Positions 20,828 through 28,665 of a DNA stretch of 35,084 nucleotides are shown piece after piece (the first letter of the stretch is position 1; every line of letters starts with the position of its first letter). The position numbers were made by a program, and so were the translations under genes. The DNA is taken from positions 1 through 35,084 of the forward strand of contig CAKOJI010000011.1 of NCBI GenBank assembly GCA_934089255.1, read 5' to 3'. This DNA comes from an uncultured Bacilli bacterium. GTDB lineage: Bacteria; Bacillota_I; Bacilli_A; RF39; UBA660. The notes below the pieces were generated by a model. It was not told where the DNA came from and made no database searches. It saw only the letters and a program-made list of their open reading frames with translations.

Positions 20828-22776
20828 GAGTAGTAAGTGTAGGCGATTTAGTTCTTGATTATTATTATAAAAATAACAAAATTCTTGGTGTTAATGGTGG
20901 TATGACGGCGCACAATATAATAGCTAATATTCAAAAAATGGGAATTCCTACATCTGTATATGGCGTTTGTGGTAATGATGTACAGGGACAAGTTGCTATT
21001 CAAAGTTTAAAAAAATTGGGTGTTGATACTGATAATATTATTATGATGGATAATATAAGAACAAGATGTTTTCATGTGTCTTATTTTGAAGTTGATAATA
21101 AATTATCTTTTACTTCAAAAAAAAGATGTCCGTTTTGTGAAGAAAAAAAATGGTATGAAAAAAGTTTATTAGATGCTGAATATGTAATTAATAATATTAA
21201 AAAAGATGATATTATTGTTTTTGATAATTTAAATGATGTGAATCAAAAAATTATAGATAATTGTGTGAACAAAAAAATAATTGATTTGGGTCAATATTTT
21301 GAATTTGAAAAAATTGATAATGAAAATATAGTTGATAAGTTATTTAATAAATTTGAGATTATTAATTTTAATCAAAGAGTATCAGATTATTTGATATCAC
21401 GTTTAAATTTAAAAGATGAGTTAACTTTATTTAAAAAGTTAAAACCTAAATTTATGACAATAACAAAAGGTGATGCTGGTGCTGTATTTATATATGATGA
21501 ACATATTTATAATTTTAACTTAATAAAAAAAGGTAATGTTGTGGATTCTACTGGAGCAGGAGATGCTTTTATTTCAAGTATAATAAAGGATTATATAAAA
21601 AGTAATTATGAGTTTAATGTCAATAATTTTGATAAATGGTATAATAACTCAAATATTTTAACATCTAAAGTAGTATCAAAAATTGGTGCTAGAGGGCATT
21701 TAAATGCTTTATATAATGTAAAAGATATAGAGAATTATTGTTATTGTGATAATTTTCTATATGGTGAAAGAAAGAAAATAAAGAGATGTAATATAAACAT
21801 AAATAATTTACAAAAAAGAGTTTTGAATGCAATAGATTCATCAGTTTGTAAAAAATTAAATGATATAGAATTTAACTTAGATGATAATTGTTTATTCGTT
21901 GGTACAGGTGGTTCTTATGCTGGTGCATATTTTTCTTCAAAAGTAATAAATTTGTTATGTGGTTGTAATTCTTATGCGCTGTATCCGAGGGATATATTGT
22001 ATAGAAATAACACTTATATAAATAAAATAATTTTATTTTCTTATTCTGGCACAACTAATGATATTATTACTAGTGTTAAGGATTTAATGAATAAAGAAGT
22101 ATATGTTGTTACTAAAGGTGAAATACAAAAGATAGTTTTAAAAACTGGAATTCCTAAAAAAAACATATTGAGTTATAGGTCTTCTACAAATAAAGGAAAA
22201 GAAAGAGGCTTCTTATCTTTTGAGGGTTCGCTAGCCCCTTCAGCAATTTTCTTAAAATATTATTATAGTAAAATAAAACCAGATTTTGATGTTAATAATT
22301 TTATAATTAATTCTATTGAATTTTGGAATAAAAAATTAGAAAAGTTAATTAATAAAGAAATTGTTAAAAATATCAATAATAAAAGTGTAATTAATATATT
22401 TAGGGGTGATTTTACTGATTCTGCTTGCTTTGATTTAGAAAGTAAAATAATAGAATCTGGTATTTGTAATTGCATTATTCATGAAAAGAAAAATTTTTCT
22501 CATGGTAGATTTATAAATTTTGAAAATCTTAATAATGACTTTTCAATTTATTTTAAACAAAACATTACTAGCAAATACGAAAAAGAATTATTACAATATT
22601 TAGGTAATACACTATTAATCGAAAGTAATTATGACGGAATACTTGCTGAATTTGATTTGTTAATTGCTTCTCAATTTATTATATATTATATAGGAAAAGT
22701 TATGGATATTGATGTTTCGAAACCAAAGTATTCTGATAATGCTATGAAAATATATTTTTATAAAGGAGAATTATAG
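20824..22776 (+). CDS. PfkB sugar kinase fused to a SIS phosphosugar-binding domain
   Basis: A 650-residue two-domain protein. Residues about 1-300 form a PfkB/ribokinase domain: N-terminal GDLVLDYYY, GGMTAHNIIANIQKMG (sugar site), VYGVCGNDVQG, and the catalytic and anion-hole DSTGAGDAF (241-249). It carries an unusual Cys pair, CPFC (102-105), in the lid region. Residues about 345-650 are a SIS (sugar isomerase) domain: FVGTGGSYAGAYFSS (358-372), FSYSGTTND and GFLSFEGSLAPSA. A kinase joined to a phosphosugar isomerase/deglycase domain suggests phosphorylation then isomerisation or cleavage of one sugar, as separate FrlD and FrlB do for fructoselysine. The substrate is unknown. The start at 20824 has AAGGAG and overlaps the hydrolase stop (ATGA). 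Confidence 0.83.
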   Translation: MRVVSVGDLVLDYYYKNNKILGVNGGMTAHNIIANIQKMGIPTSVYGVCGNDVQGQVAIQSLKKLGVDTDNIIMMDNIRTRCFHVSYFEVDNKLSFTSKKRCPFCEEKKWYEKSLLDAEYVINNIKKDDIIVFDNLNDVNQKIIDNCVNKKIIDLGQYFEFEKIDNENIVDKLFNKFEIINFNQRVSDYLISRLNLKDELTLFKKLKPKFMTITKGDAGAVFIYDEHIYNFNLIKKGNVVDSTGAGDAFISSIIKDYIKSNYEFNVNNFDKWYNNSNILTSKVVSKIGARGHLNALYNVKDIENYCYCDNFLYGERKKIKRCNININNLQKRVLNAIDSSVCKKLNDIEFNLDDNCLFVGTGGSYAGAYFSSKVINLLCGCNSYALYPRDILYRNNTYINKIILFSYSGTTNDIITSVKDLMNKEVYVVTKGEIQKIVLKTGIPKKNILSYRSSTNKGKERGFLSFEGSLAPSAIFLKYYYSKIKPDFDVNNFIINSIEFWNKKLEKLINKEIVKNINNKSVINIFRGDFTDSACFDLESKIIESGICNCIIHEKKNFSHGRFINFENLNNDFSIYFKQNITSKYEKELLQYLGNTLLIESNYDGILAEFDLLIASQFIIYYIGKVMDIDVSKPKYSDNAMKIYFYKGEL

Positions 22777-22787
22777 TTTTTTAAATC

Positions 22788-22831
22788 AAAAAACTCTCAA
22801 ATCTTTGTGTTAAGATATGGGAGTTTTATTT
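22788..22831 (+). terminator. Terminator of the cassette operon
   Basis: AAAACTCTC pairs with GGGAGTTTT (22819-22827) with one G-T wobble, around a long loop, and is followed by ATTT. It separates the cassette from the right repeat and dnaE. Confidence 0.6.
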
Positions 22832-22848
22832 AAATGAAAAAATACTAA

Positions 22849-22919
22849 AAATAAAATGGGTGTTTTTTAATAAAAATTATAATTAATTCTAGTTAAGAAT
22901 AGATAATTATTATATAATA
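22849..22919 (+). repeat. 71-bp direct repeat, right copy
   Basis: Identical to 19601-19671. This copy contains the dnaE -10 (TATAAT, 22913-22918), so it is probably the functional, ancestral promoter side. Confidence 0.97.
22890..22918 (+). promoter_or_regulatory. dnaE promoter (inside the right repeat)
   Basis: TATAAT at 22913-22918 with a weak -35 (TAGTTA, 22890-22895) 17 bp upstream. The ATG at 22941 follows 22 bases later with AAAGGGTGG between. Confidence 0.55.
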
Positions 22920-22940
22920 GGGTTGAAAGGGTGGTACTAT

Positions 22941-25790
22941 ATGAAATATATTAATTTGGGTATAGTAACAGATTATACTTTACTTTCTAGTTTAATTAAA
23001 ATAGATGATTTAATAGATTATGCTATTAAAAATAAAATAGAAGCTATTGGTATATTAAATGATAATTTGTATAGTACTATGGAGTTTTATATTAAGTGTA
23101 AGAATAATAATATAAAACCTATTGTTGGTTTAATAAATAAAAATAGTGATGAAGAATATTATTTATATCCTAAAAATTATGATGGTTTAATTGATTTATT
23201 TAATAATAGATTTGAAAGTGATAATGTTGTTGCTGTTATACCTTATATAAGTATTGATATATATGATAAAGTACTTAATAAATGTAAATATATTTCATAT
23301 AAAAACAAAGAAGAATTAAAAAACGCTTTATTAATAAGTAATAATGTTTTATCTTTAACTAAAGTGTATGGTTTTGGTAAAAATGATGTAAAGTATGTAA
23401 ATTATTTACATATTATTGATAAAGGTTTAACTATTAGTAATTATAGTTTTGATGATTTTAGTGATAATATTTTAGATAAAAAATATGATGAATTTGATAT
23501 TAATACAACTGTTAATTTTAGTAACTTTATAGATGTTGTTATAGATAATAAAGAAAAATTTATACCAAAATTTAGAGAAGATAGTGATAAATTCTTAAGT
23601 GAATTATGTGTTAAAGGACTTAGTAAGAGACTTAGTAATAATGTTAGTGATAAATATAAGAAACGTTTAGTATATGAATTAGATGTTATTAGAAAAATGG
23701 GTTATGTTGATTATTTTTTAATAGTTTATGACTATGTAAAATATGCTAAACAAAATGATATATTTGTAGGTCCTGGTAGAGGAAGTGCTGCTGGTAGTTT
23801 AGTTAGTTATTCTCTTGGAATAACAGAGATAGATCCTATTAAGTATAATTTATTATTTGAAAGGTTTTTAAATCCGGATAGAGTTACTATGCCTGATATA
23901 GATATAGATTTTGATGCTAGTAAAAGATATAAAGTTATAGATTACGTTGTATCAAAATATGGTAGAGAGTGTGTTAGTAATATAATGACTTATAGTACTT
24001 TATCTAGTAAACAAGTGTTAAGAGATGTTTCTAAAGTATTAGAAGTAGATAGTAAACTTGTAGATAGATTATGTAATTATATTGAACCTAAAGTAAGTTT
24101 AAAAGATAATTTAAATGATTCTGTAAAGAAAATGATTGAACAATATAGTAATTTAAAGAATGCTTATTCTGTATCTATAAAATTAGAAGGTATAAAAAGA
24201 CAAATAGGTACTCACGCAGCAGGTGTTGTTATTAGTAGTAAGAAACTAACTGATATTATTCCAGTTATTAAAAATAGTGATAGTTATTTAACTGGTTATA
24301 CTATGGAATATTTAGAGTATTTGGGTTTATTAAAAATGGATTTTCTTGCTATTAAAGATTTAACTATATTAGATAGTATTATTAAAAGTATTGAAAATAA
24401 AATTAATAAGAAAATAAATATACATAGTATTCCGTTAGATGATAAAAAGACTTATATAGAGTTTTCTAAAGGAAATACTAGTGGTGTTTTTCAATTTGAA
24501 AGTAATGGTATGAAAAATTTTTTAAGAAAGTTAAATCCAAGTAATTTTTCTGATTTAATAGCAGCACTCGCTATTTTTAGACCGGGACCTATGGCAAATA
24601 TTGATACTTATATTAAGAGAAAAACTGGAAAAGAAGAAATAGATTATATTCATGATGATTTAAAAGGTATTTTGGCTGATACTTATGGTATTATTATTTA
24701 TCAAGAACAGATAATGCAAATTTTATCTAAGATGGCTAGTTACAGTTATGCTGAAAGTGATATTATTAGAAGAGCTATTAGTAAGAAAAAATTAAATGTT
24801 ATAGAAGATGAAAGAACAAAATTTGTTAGTAATTCTTTGAAAAATGGTTATAGTGAAGATGTATCTAATAAAGTTTATGATTTAATACTTAAGTTTGCTA
24901 ATTATGGATTTAATAAGAGTCATTCTGTTAGTTATGCGTTGGTTGGATATGAAATGTGTTTTTTAAAAACTTATTATCCTTTGTATTTTTATACGTCTTT
25001 GTTAAATTATAATATTGGTAGTGATATAAAAACTAAAGAATATTTAGATTGTTTAAAAAGAATGTCTATAAATATTATGAAACCTGATATTAATTTGAGC
25101 GATAGTAGATACAGAATAATTGATGATAATATTTTACTTCCATTTAATATAATTAAGAATATTGGAACTAGTGTTAGTGATATTATTGTTTCTGCTAGAG
25201 GTAATGGTTTTAAAGATTATTTTGATTTTGTTAAAAAGTTAAATGTTAAAGGATTGGGTATTAAAACATTAGAAGTATTAATACTTGCTGGATGTTGTGA
25301 TTCATTTAACTTAAGTAGACATACTATGGTAGAAAATTTATCTGATGCAATAGATTATAGTGAATTAAGTGTTGGAGTTGACGATGTATTTTTAAGTACT
25401 CCTAATATAAATGAATTTAAAGAATATGATAAAGATGATTTAATAAATGAAGAAAAAGAATTATATGGTTTTTATTTAGGTAATCATCCTGTAATGAAAT
25501 ATAATAATACTGTTAAATTAATAAATTTAGATAAGTATTTTGATAAGTCTGTTAAATTATATTTATATGTAGATGAAATAAAGAAAATAAAAACTAAAGA
25601 TGAAATGAATATGGCTTTTATTGTATGTAGTGATGAAACAGATAATACAGATTTGATAGTTTTTCCTAATAAGTTTAACTTAATTAGTAATGTTAAAAGT
25701 GGAGAGATTATTAATGTTTACGGTAGAGTAGAAAAGAGATATGATAAATATCAGATATTGGTTAATGATATAAAAAAAGTTTATAAATAG
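22941..25790 (+). CDS. dnaE: DNA polymerase III alpha subunit, DnaE type
   Basis: A 949-residue replicative polymerase. Domains in order are PHP (about 1-200), the polymerase core with FVGPGRGSAAGSLVSYSLG and the catalytic acids in PDIDIDFD (Asp319, 321 and 323), the thumb/fingers (GVFQFES, FRPGPM, IIYQEQIM, FNKSHSVSYALVGY), helix-hairpin-helix (about 720-790) and a C-terminal OB domain (about 850-949). No exonuclease insertion is present, so it is DnaE rather than PolC; in Bacillota it extends primers alongside PolC. The PHP metal ligands are lost: the start reads NLGIVTDYTLL where active PHP domains have HxH. It is shorter than typical DnaE (about 1,100). The ATG at 22941 has AAAGGGTGG. Confidence 0.93.
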   Translation: MKYINLGIVTDYTLLSSLIKIDDLIDYAIKNKIEAIGILNDNLYSTMEFYIKCKNNNIKPIVGLINKNSDEEYYLYPKNYDGLIDLFNNRFESDNVVAVIPYISIDIYDKVLNKCKYISYKNKEELKNALLISNNVLSLTKVYGFGKNDVKYVNYLHIIDKGLTISNYSFDDFSDNILDKKYDEFDINTTVNFSNFIDVVIDNKEKFIPKFREDSDKFLSELCVKGLSKRLSNNVSDKYKKRLVYELDVIRKMGYVDYFLIVYDYVKYAKQNDIFVGPGRGSAAGSLVSYSLGITEIDPIKYNLLFERFLNPDRVTMPDIDIDFDASKRYKVIDYVVSKYGRECVSNIMTYSTLSSKQVLRDVSKVLEVDSKLVDRLCNYIEPKVSLKDNLNDSVKKMIEQYSNLKNAYSVSIKLEGIKRQIGTHAAGVVISSKKLTDIIPVIKNSDSYLTGYTMEYLEYLGLLKMDFLAIKDLTILDSIIKSIENKINKKINIHSIPLDDKKTYIEFSKGNTSGVFQFESNGMKNFLRKLNPSNFSDLIAALAIFRPGPMANIDTYIKRKTGKEEIDYIHDDLKGILADTYGIIIYQEQIMQILSKMASYSYAESDIIRRAISKKKLNVIEDERTKFVSNSLKNGYSEDVSNKVYDLILKFANYGFNKSHSVSYALVGYEMCFLKTYYPLYFYTSLLNYNIGSDIKTKEYLDCLKRMSINIMKPDINLSDSRYRIIDDNILLPFNIIKNIGTSVSDIIVSARGNGFKDYFDFVKKLNVKGLGIKTLEVLILAGCCDSFNLSRHTMVENLSDAIDYSELSVGVDDVFLSTPNINEFKEYDKDDLINEEKELYGFYLGNHPVMKYNNTVKLINLDKYFDKSVKLYLYVDEIKKIKTKDEMNMAFIVCSDETDNTDLIVFPNKFNLISNVKSGEIINVYGRVEKRYDKYQILVNDIKKVYK

Positions 25791-25820
25791 AATGGTAAAA
25801 TATTCTATTTATTTTTTTTA
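25783..25820 (+). terminator. dnaE terminator
   Basis: A perfect 11-bp stem (25783-25793 with 25802-25812) that runs into a T run. It overlaps the dnaE stop codon. Confidence 0.85.
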
Positions 25821-25855
25821 AAAATATTATATAATATATTTACGTGGTGGTTAGT

Positions 25856-27763
25856 ATGAGAAAGAGTAATTTAATATTGTTTTTTATATATTATTTTTAT
25901 TTATTGTTTTTAGAAATAGTATTTAGAATAGTTGGAATAGGTAGTGTAAGTTTTAATATAATTTATACGTTTATATATTTAGTACCTGTAAGTTTTATAT
26001 TAGTTTTTTTAAATAGAATATTTTATAAATATGGTTCTGTTGTAAATAAAATTATATTATTTTTAGTAAGTATATATTTTAGTTTAGAAATTGTTTTTAA
26101 AAAGATATTTAATGTATATTTTTCTATACGTAGTGCTGGTTTGGCAGGTAATGTAGGCAGTTTTATTGGTGAAACGTTTAAGTATATATTTAATAATTTT
26201 TTATATATTGTTTTGATGTTTATTCCTTTTATTTTAGTTTGTGTATTTGGTAAATATATTAAGTTTAATAGAATTAGTAAGAAAAATTTTTTTGTGTTTT
26301 TGATATTAATATATAATGGTTTTACTATATATGGTATTAGTACTAATTATAATAGTGATATTAAATCTTTATATTTTAATGTAGATAATGATAATTTATA
26401 TAAGGAATATGTTGGTGTTATTCCTACTTTATGTTTAGATTTTAAAAGAAGTATATTTGGAATTGATGAAAGTGTATTATCTGTTTATAAAGAAGAAGTT
26501 AAGGAAGTTAAGTATGATAAAAATATAATTGATATTGATTTTGATAGTTTGATAGAGAATGAAAATGATGATATGTTAGTTAATATGCATAATTATTTTA
26601 AAGAGGAAACGGGTACTTATAAGAATAAATATACAGAGTATTTTAAGGATAAAAATTTGATTTTATTTATGGCTGAAAGTTTTAATTCTATTGCTGTTAG
26701 GGAAGATGTTACTCCTACTTTATATAAACTTGTTAATAGTGGTTTTGTTTTTAAAAATTATTATTCTCCTGTAATTTTGAGTACTATAGGAGGAGAGTAT
26801 CAAGAATTAACTGGTCTTTATCCTTCTTTAGATATTTTATCTAGAGTGTGGAGAAATGGAAAGAATAGTTATAATTGGGGTATTGGAAATAGGTTTAAAG
26901 ATTTAGGCTATAGCGTTTATGCTTATCACGATAATCAGTATAATTTTCAAAATAGAAATAATTATTTAAATGCATTAGGTTTTTCTAATTATACTGGTTG
27001 TGGAAATGGTTTAGAAAAGAAGATAAATTGTAAGGTTTGGCCACAAAGTGATGTAGAGATGATTGATGCTACGTTTGATGATTATATAAATGAAGATAAA
27101 TTTTTAGTATATTATGCTACTGTTAGTGGTCATATGGATTATAATTGGGGTAATTATATTGCTAATAAGAATAGAGATTTAGTAAGTGGACTTAATTATA
27201 GTTTAGAAAGTAGTGCTTATTTAGCAACACAAATAGAACTTGATAAAGCGTTAGAAAGTTTGATAGATAAACTTAGTAAAAGTGGTAAATTAGATGATAC
27301 TGTTATTGCTTTAGTAGGGGATCATTATCCTTATGCTTTAGATATTAGTAATATAAATGAATTGTCTAGTTATGAAAGAGATAGTACGTTTTTAATTAAT
27401 AAGAGTAATTTTTTACTTTGGAATAATAAAATGAAGTCTGTTAATGTTGATAAAGTTGGAAGTCAAATTGATGTTATTCCTACAATATATAATTTGTTTG
27501 GAGTAAAATATGATTCTAGATTATTTGCTGGTAAAGATATTTTGAGTAATACAGAAGGCCTTGCTGTATTTAATAATCAAAGTTGGGTTACAGATAAAGG
27601 TAGTTATAATAGTGTAACTAAAGAATTTATTTCTACTGGTGGTGATGTATCTCAAGAGTATATAGATAATATTAATAATATTGTTAAGAATAAAGTAAGT
27701 ATGAGTAAAAATTTAATGAAGTATAATTATTATGATTATGTAACAAAAAAAGTTGAGAATTAA
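25856..27763 (+). CDS. LtaS-like sulfatase-fold phosphoglycerol transferase
   Basis: A 635-residue membrane enzyme of the lipoteichoic acid synthase group. Five N-terminal transmembrane helices (about 5-185) precede an extracellular alkaline phosphatase/sulfatase domain (about 270-590). Metal and catalytic motifs are LILFMAESFNS (metal Glu), ILSTIGGEYQ (the Thr aligns with the LtaS nucleophile T-S-D-A-E), YYATVSGHMDY and ALVGDHYPY (metal Asp-His). LtaS transfers glycerol phosphate from phosphatidylglycerol to a growing chain; homologues modify other envelope polymers, so the product is not certain. The start at 25856 has GTGGTGG; a GTG at 25844 is possible. A TATAAT lies at 25829-25834. Confidence 0.87.
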   Translation: MRKSNLILFFIYYFYLLFLEIVFRIVGIGSVSFNIIYTFIYLVPVSFILVFLNRIFYKYGSVVNKIILFLVSIYFSLEIVFKKIFNVYFSIRSAGLAGNVGSFIGETFKYIFNNFLYIVLMFIPFILVCVFGKYIKFNRISKKNFFVFLILIYNGFTIYGISTNYNSDIKSLYFNVDNDNLYKEYVGVIPTLCLDFKRSIFGIDESVLSVYKEEVKEVKYDKNIIDIDFDSLIENENDDMLVNMHNYFKEETGTYKNKYTEYFKDKNLILFMAESFNSIAVREDVTPTLYKLVNSGFVFKNYYSPVILSTIGGEYQELTGLYPSLDILSRVWRNGKNSYNWGIGNRFKDLGYSVYAYHDNQYNFQNRNNYLNALGFSNYTGCGNGLEKKINCKVWPQSDVEMIDATFDDYINEDKFLVYYATVSGHMDYNWGNYIANKNRDLVSGLNYSLESSAYLATQIELDKALESLIDKLSKSGKLDDTVIALVGDHYPYALDISNINELSSYERDSTFLINKSNFLLWNNKMKSVNVDKVGSQIDVIPTIYNLFGVKYDSRLFAGKDILSNTEGLAVFNNQSWVTDKGSYNSVTKEFISTGGDVSQEYIDNINNIVKNKVSMSKNLMKYNYYDYVTKKVEN

Positions 27764-27779
27764 TTTTTCTCAACTTTTT
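27746..27779. terminator. Bidirectional terminator between the LtaS-like gene and rpsD
   Basis: AAAAAGTTGAGAA and its complement (27767-27779) form a stem of at least 12 bp with A runs and T runs on both flanks. It serves both convergent genes. Confidence 0.85.
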
Positions 27780-28380
27780 ATCTGTTATAGAATTCTACGA
27801 TTAATGATTCGTTTATTTCGGCATTAAGTTCGTTTCTTTCTGGTAATCTTAAATAAGTACCAGTTAATTTTTTATTATCAAATTCTACATATGCTGGAGT
27901 TTTGATGTTTAATTCGATAGTATTTAATATAGCTTTATGTTCTTTACTATTTTCTTTAACAGCAATTACATCTCCAGGTTTACAAGAATAACTAGGAATG
28001 TTAACGTTTATACCATTTACAGTAATATGTCCATGGTTAACGATTTGTCTTGCTCCACGTCTAGTAGTAGCAAGTCCCATTCTATAAACTAAATTGTCTA
28101 ATCTACTTTCTAATAATTTTAGGAAGTTTTCACCAGCTATACCTTGCATTTTAGAAGCTTTTTCAAATGTTCTTCTAAATTGTTTTTCGTTTAATCCATA
28201 CATAAATCTAACTTTTTGTTTTTCTTGTAATTGGATACCGTATTCACTAACTTTTTTACGTCTTGAAGTACCATGTATTCCAGGAGCGTAAGGTCTACGG
28301 GCTAAGTCTTTTCCATTTTCTAATGTTGAAAAACCTAATCTTCTAGATTTTTTGTATGCAGGTCCTGTATATCTTGACAT
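27778..28380 (-). CDS. rpsD: 30S ribosomal protein S4 (uS4)
   Basis: 200 residues, full length. It starts MSRYTGPAYKKSRRLG; RRPYAPGIHGTSRRKKVSEYG and KQKVRFMYGLNEKQFRRTFE are standard, and the S4 RNA-binding domain reads RLDNLVYRMGLATTRRGARQ then VNHGHITVNG. S4 nucleates 30S assembly and often represses its own mRNA. AAAGGAG precedes the ATG. It has a perfect-consensus promoter and a leader of about 145 nt that can fold as a pseudoknot, both on the minus strand. Confidence 0.97.
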   Translation of the reverse strand: MSRYTGPAYKKSRRLGFSTLENGKDLARRPYAPGIHGTSRRKKVSEYGIQLQEKQKVRFMYGLNEKQFRRTFEKASKMQGIAGENFLKLLESRLDNLVYRMGLATTRRGARQIVNHGHITVNGINVNIPSYSCKPGDVIAVKENSKEHKAILNTIELNIKTPAYVEFDNKKLTGTYLRLPERNELNAEINESLIVEFYNR

Positions 28381-28525
28381 TTAATTATCTCCTTTCTAAT
28401 ATATTACTTAACGAAGTTTTAAATTATTAATAGGGTGTTATTTATTCTTTCACTTTGGCAGCAAGCTACTAGATTCTAGAAATAAACACATTACTAATAT
28501 TTAAAATAAACTGCCATCAAGCAAT
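28381..28525 (-). ncRNA. Candidate S4 autoregulatory leader of rpsD
   Basis: The untranslated leader between the promoter and rpsD contains two long-range pairings that interlock. TGGCAG (28516-28511) pairs with CTGCCA (28461-28456), and GTGTTTATT (28489-28481) pairs with AATAACAC (28442-28435) with one bulge. The order A-B-A'-B' is a pseudoknot, the architecture of known S4-binding leaders. Other hairpins (TCTAGA palindrome near 28474) lie between. Function is by analogy with the Bacillus rpsD leader. Confidence 0.5.
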
Positions 28526-28529
28526 CAAT

Positions 28530-28557
28530 ATTATACAGTAAATTATAATTTTGTCAA
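28530..28557 (-). promoter_or_regulatory. rpsD promoter (full consensus)
   Basis: Minus strand TTGACA (28557-28552), a 16-bp spacer and TATAAT (28535-28530). Both hexamers match the consensus exactly, as expected for a strongly expressed ribosomal protein gene. Confidence 0.85.
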
Positions 28558-28577
28558 TTGAAATTATTCTAAAAGTC

Positions 28578-28607
28578 TTTACAAATTTAATTTAATAGTG
28601 TTATAAT
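28578..28607 (+). promoter_or_regulatory. Promoter of the rimP-nusA-infB operon
   Basis: TTTACA (28578-28583), an 18-bp spacer and TATAAT (28602-28607) with an extended TGn. Transcription is expected from about 28614. Confidence 0.75.
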
Positions 28608-28622
28608 ACGGTTATCAGATTT

Positions 28623-28650
28623 AAGTGGGCAGAATATCCCACTTTTATTT
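28623..28650 (+). promoter_or_regulatory. rimP-leader-type hairpin (attenuator)
   Basis: AAGTGGG (28623-28629) and CCCACTT (28638-28644) form a perfect 7-bp stem with an 8-base loop, then TTTTATTTAT, within the short leader just before rimP. A GTGGG/CCCAC terminator-like hairpin at exactly this place upstream of rimP is known from distant bacteria and is thought to control nusA-operon transcription. Confidence 0.65.
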
Positions 28651-28665
28651 ATGTTTGGAGGGACT

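Larger units (their letters stand above)
19672..22848 (+). mobile_element. Three-gene cassette between direct repeats (putative island)
   Basis: The DNA between the two 71-bp repeats holds a CAT-like gene, an alpha/beta hydrolase gene and a PfkB-SIS fusion gene, overlapping one another, plus a terminator. The repeat-to-repeat period is 3,248 bp. The coding style differs from the surroundings: long A runs in Lys codons, occasional CGT/CGG-type codons and denser gene overlap. No integrase, transposase or terminal inverted repeat is seen, so the mode of entry is unknown; homologous or replication-slippage capture at the spacer is possible. Classing it as mobile is inference from the repeats and the gene content. 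Confidence 0.6.

Noticed and set aside
19601..22919. An integron, transposon or phage-type element with its own recombinase
   Set aside because: No integrase, transposase, terminal inverted repeats or attC-like sites were found. Only the long direct repeat supports insertion.
22841..22920. A second attachment-type repeat or riboswitch upstream of dnaE
   Set aside because: The sequence is fully explained as the right copy of the 71-bp repeat containing the dnaE promoter. It is too AT-rich and short for a recognised riboswitch.
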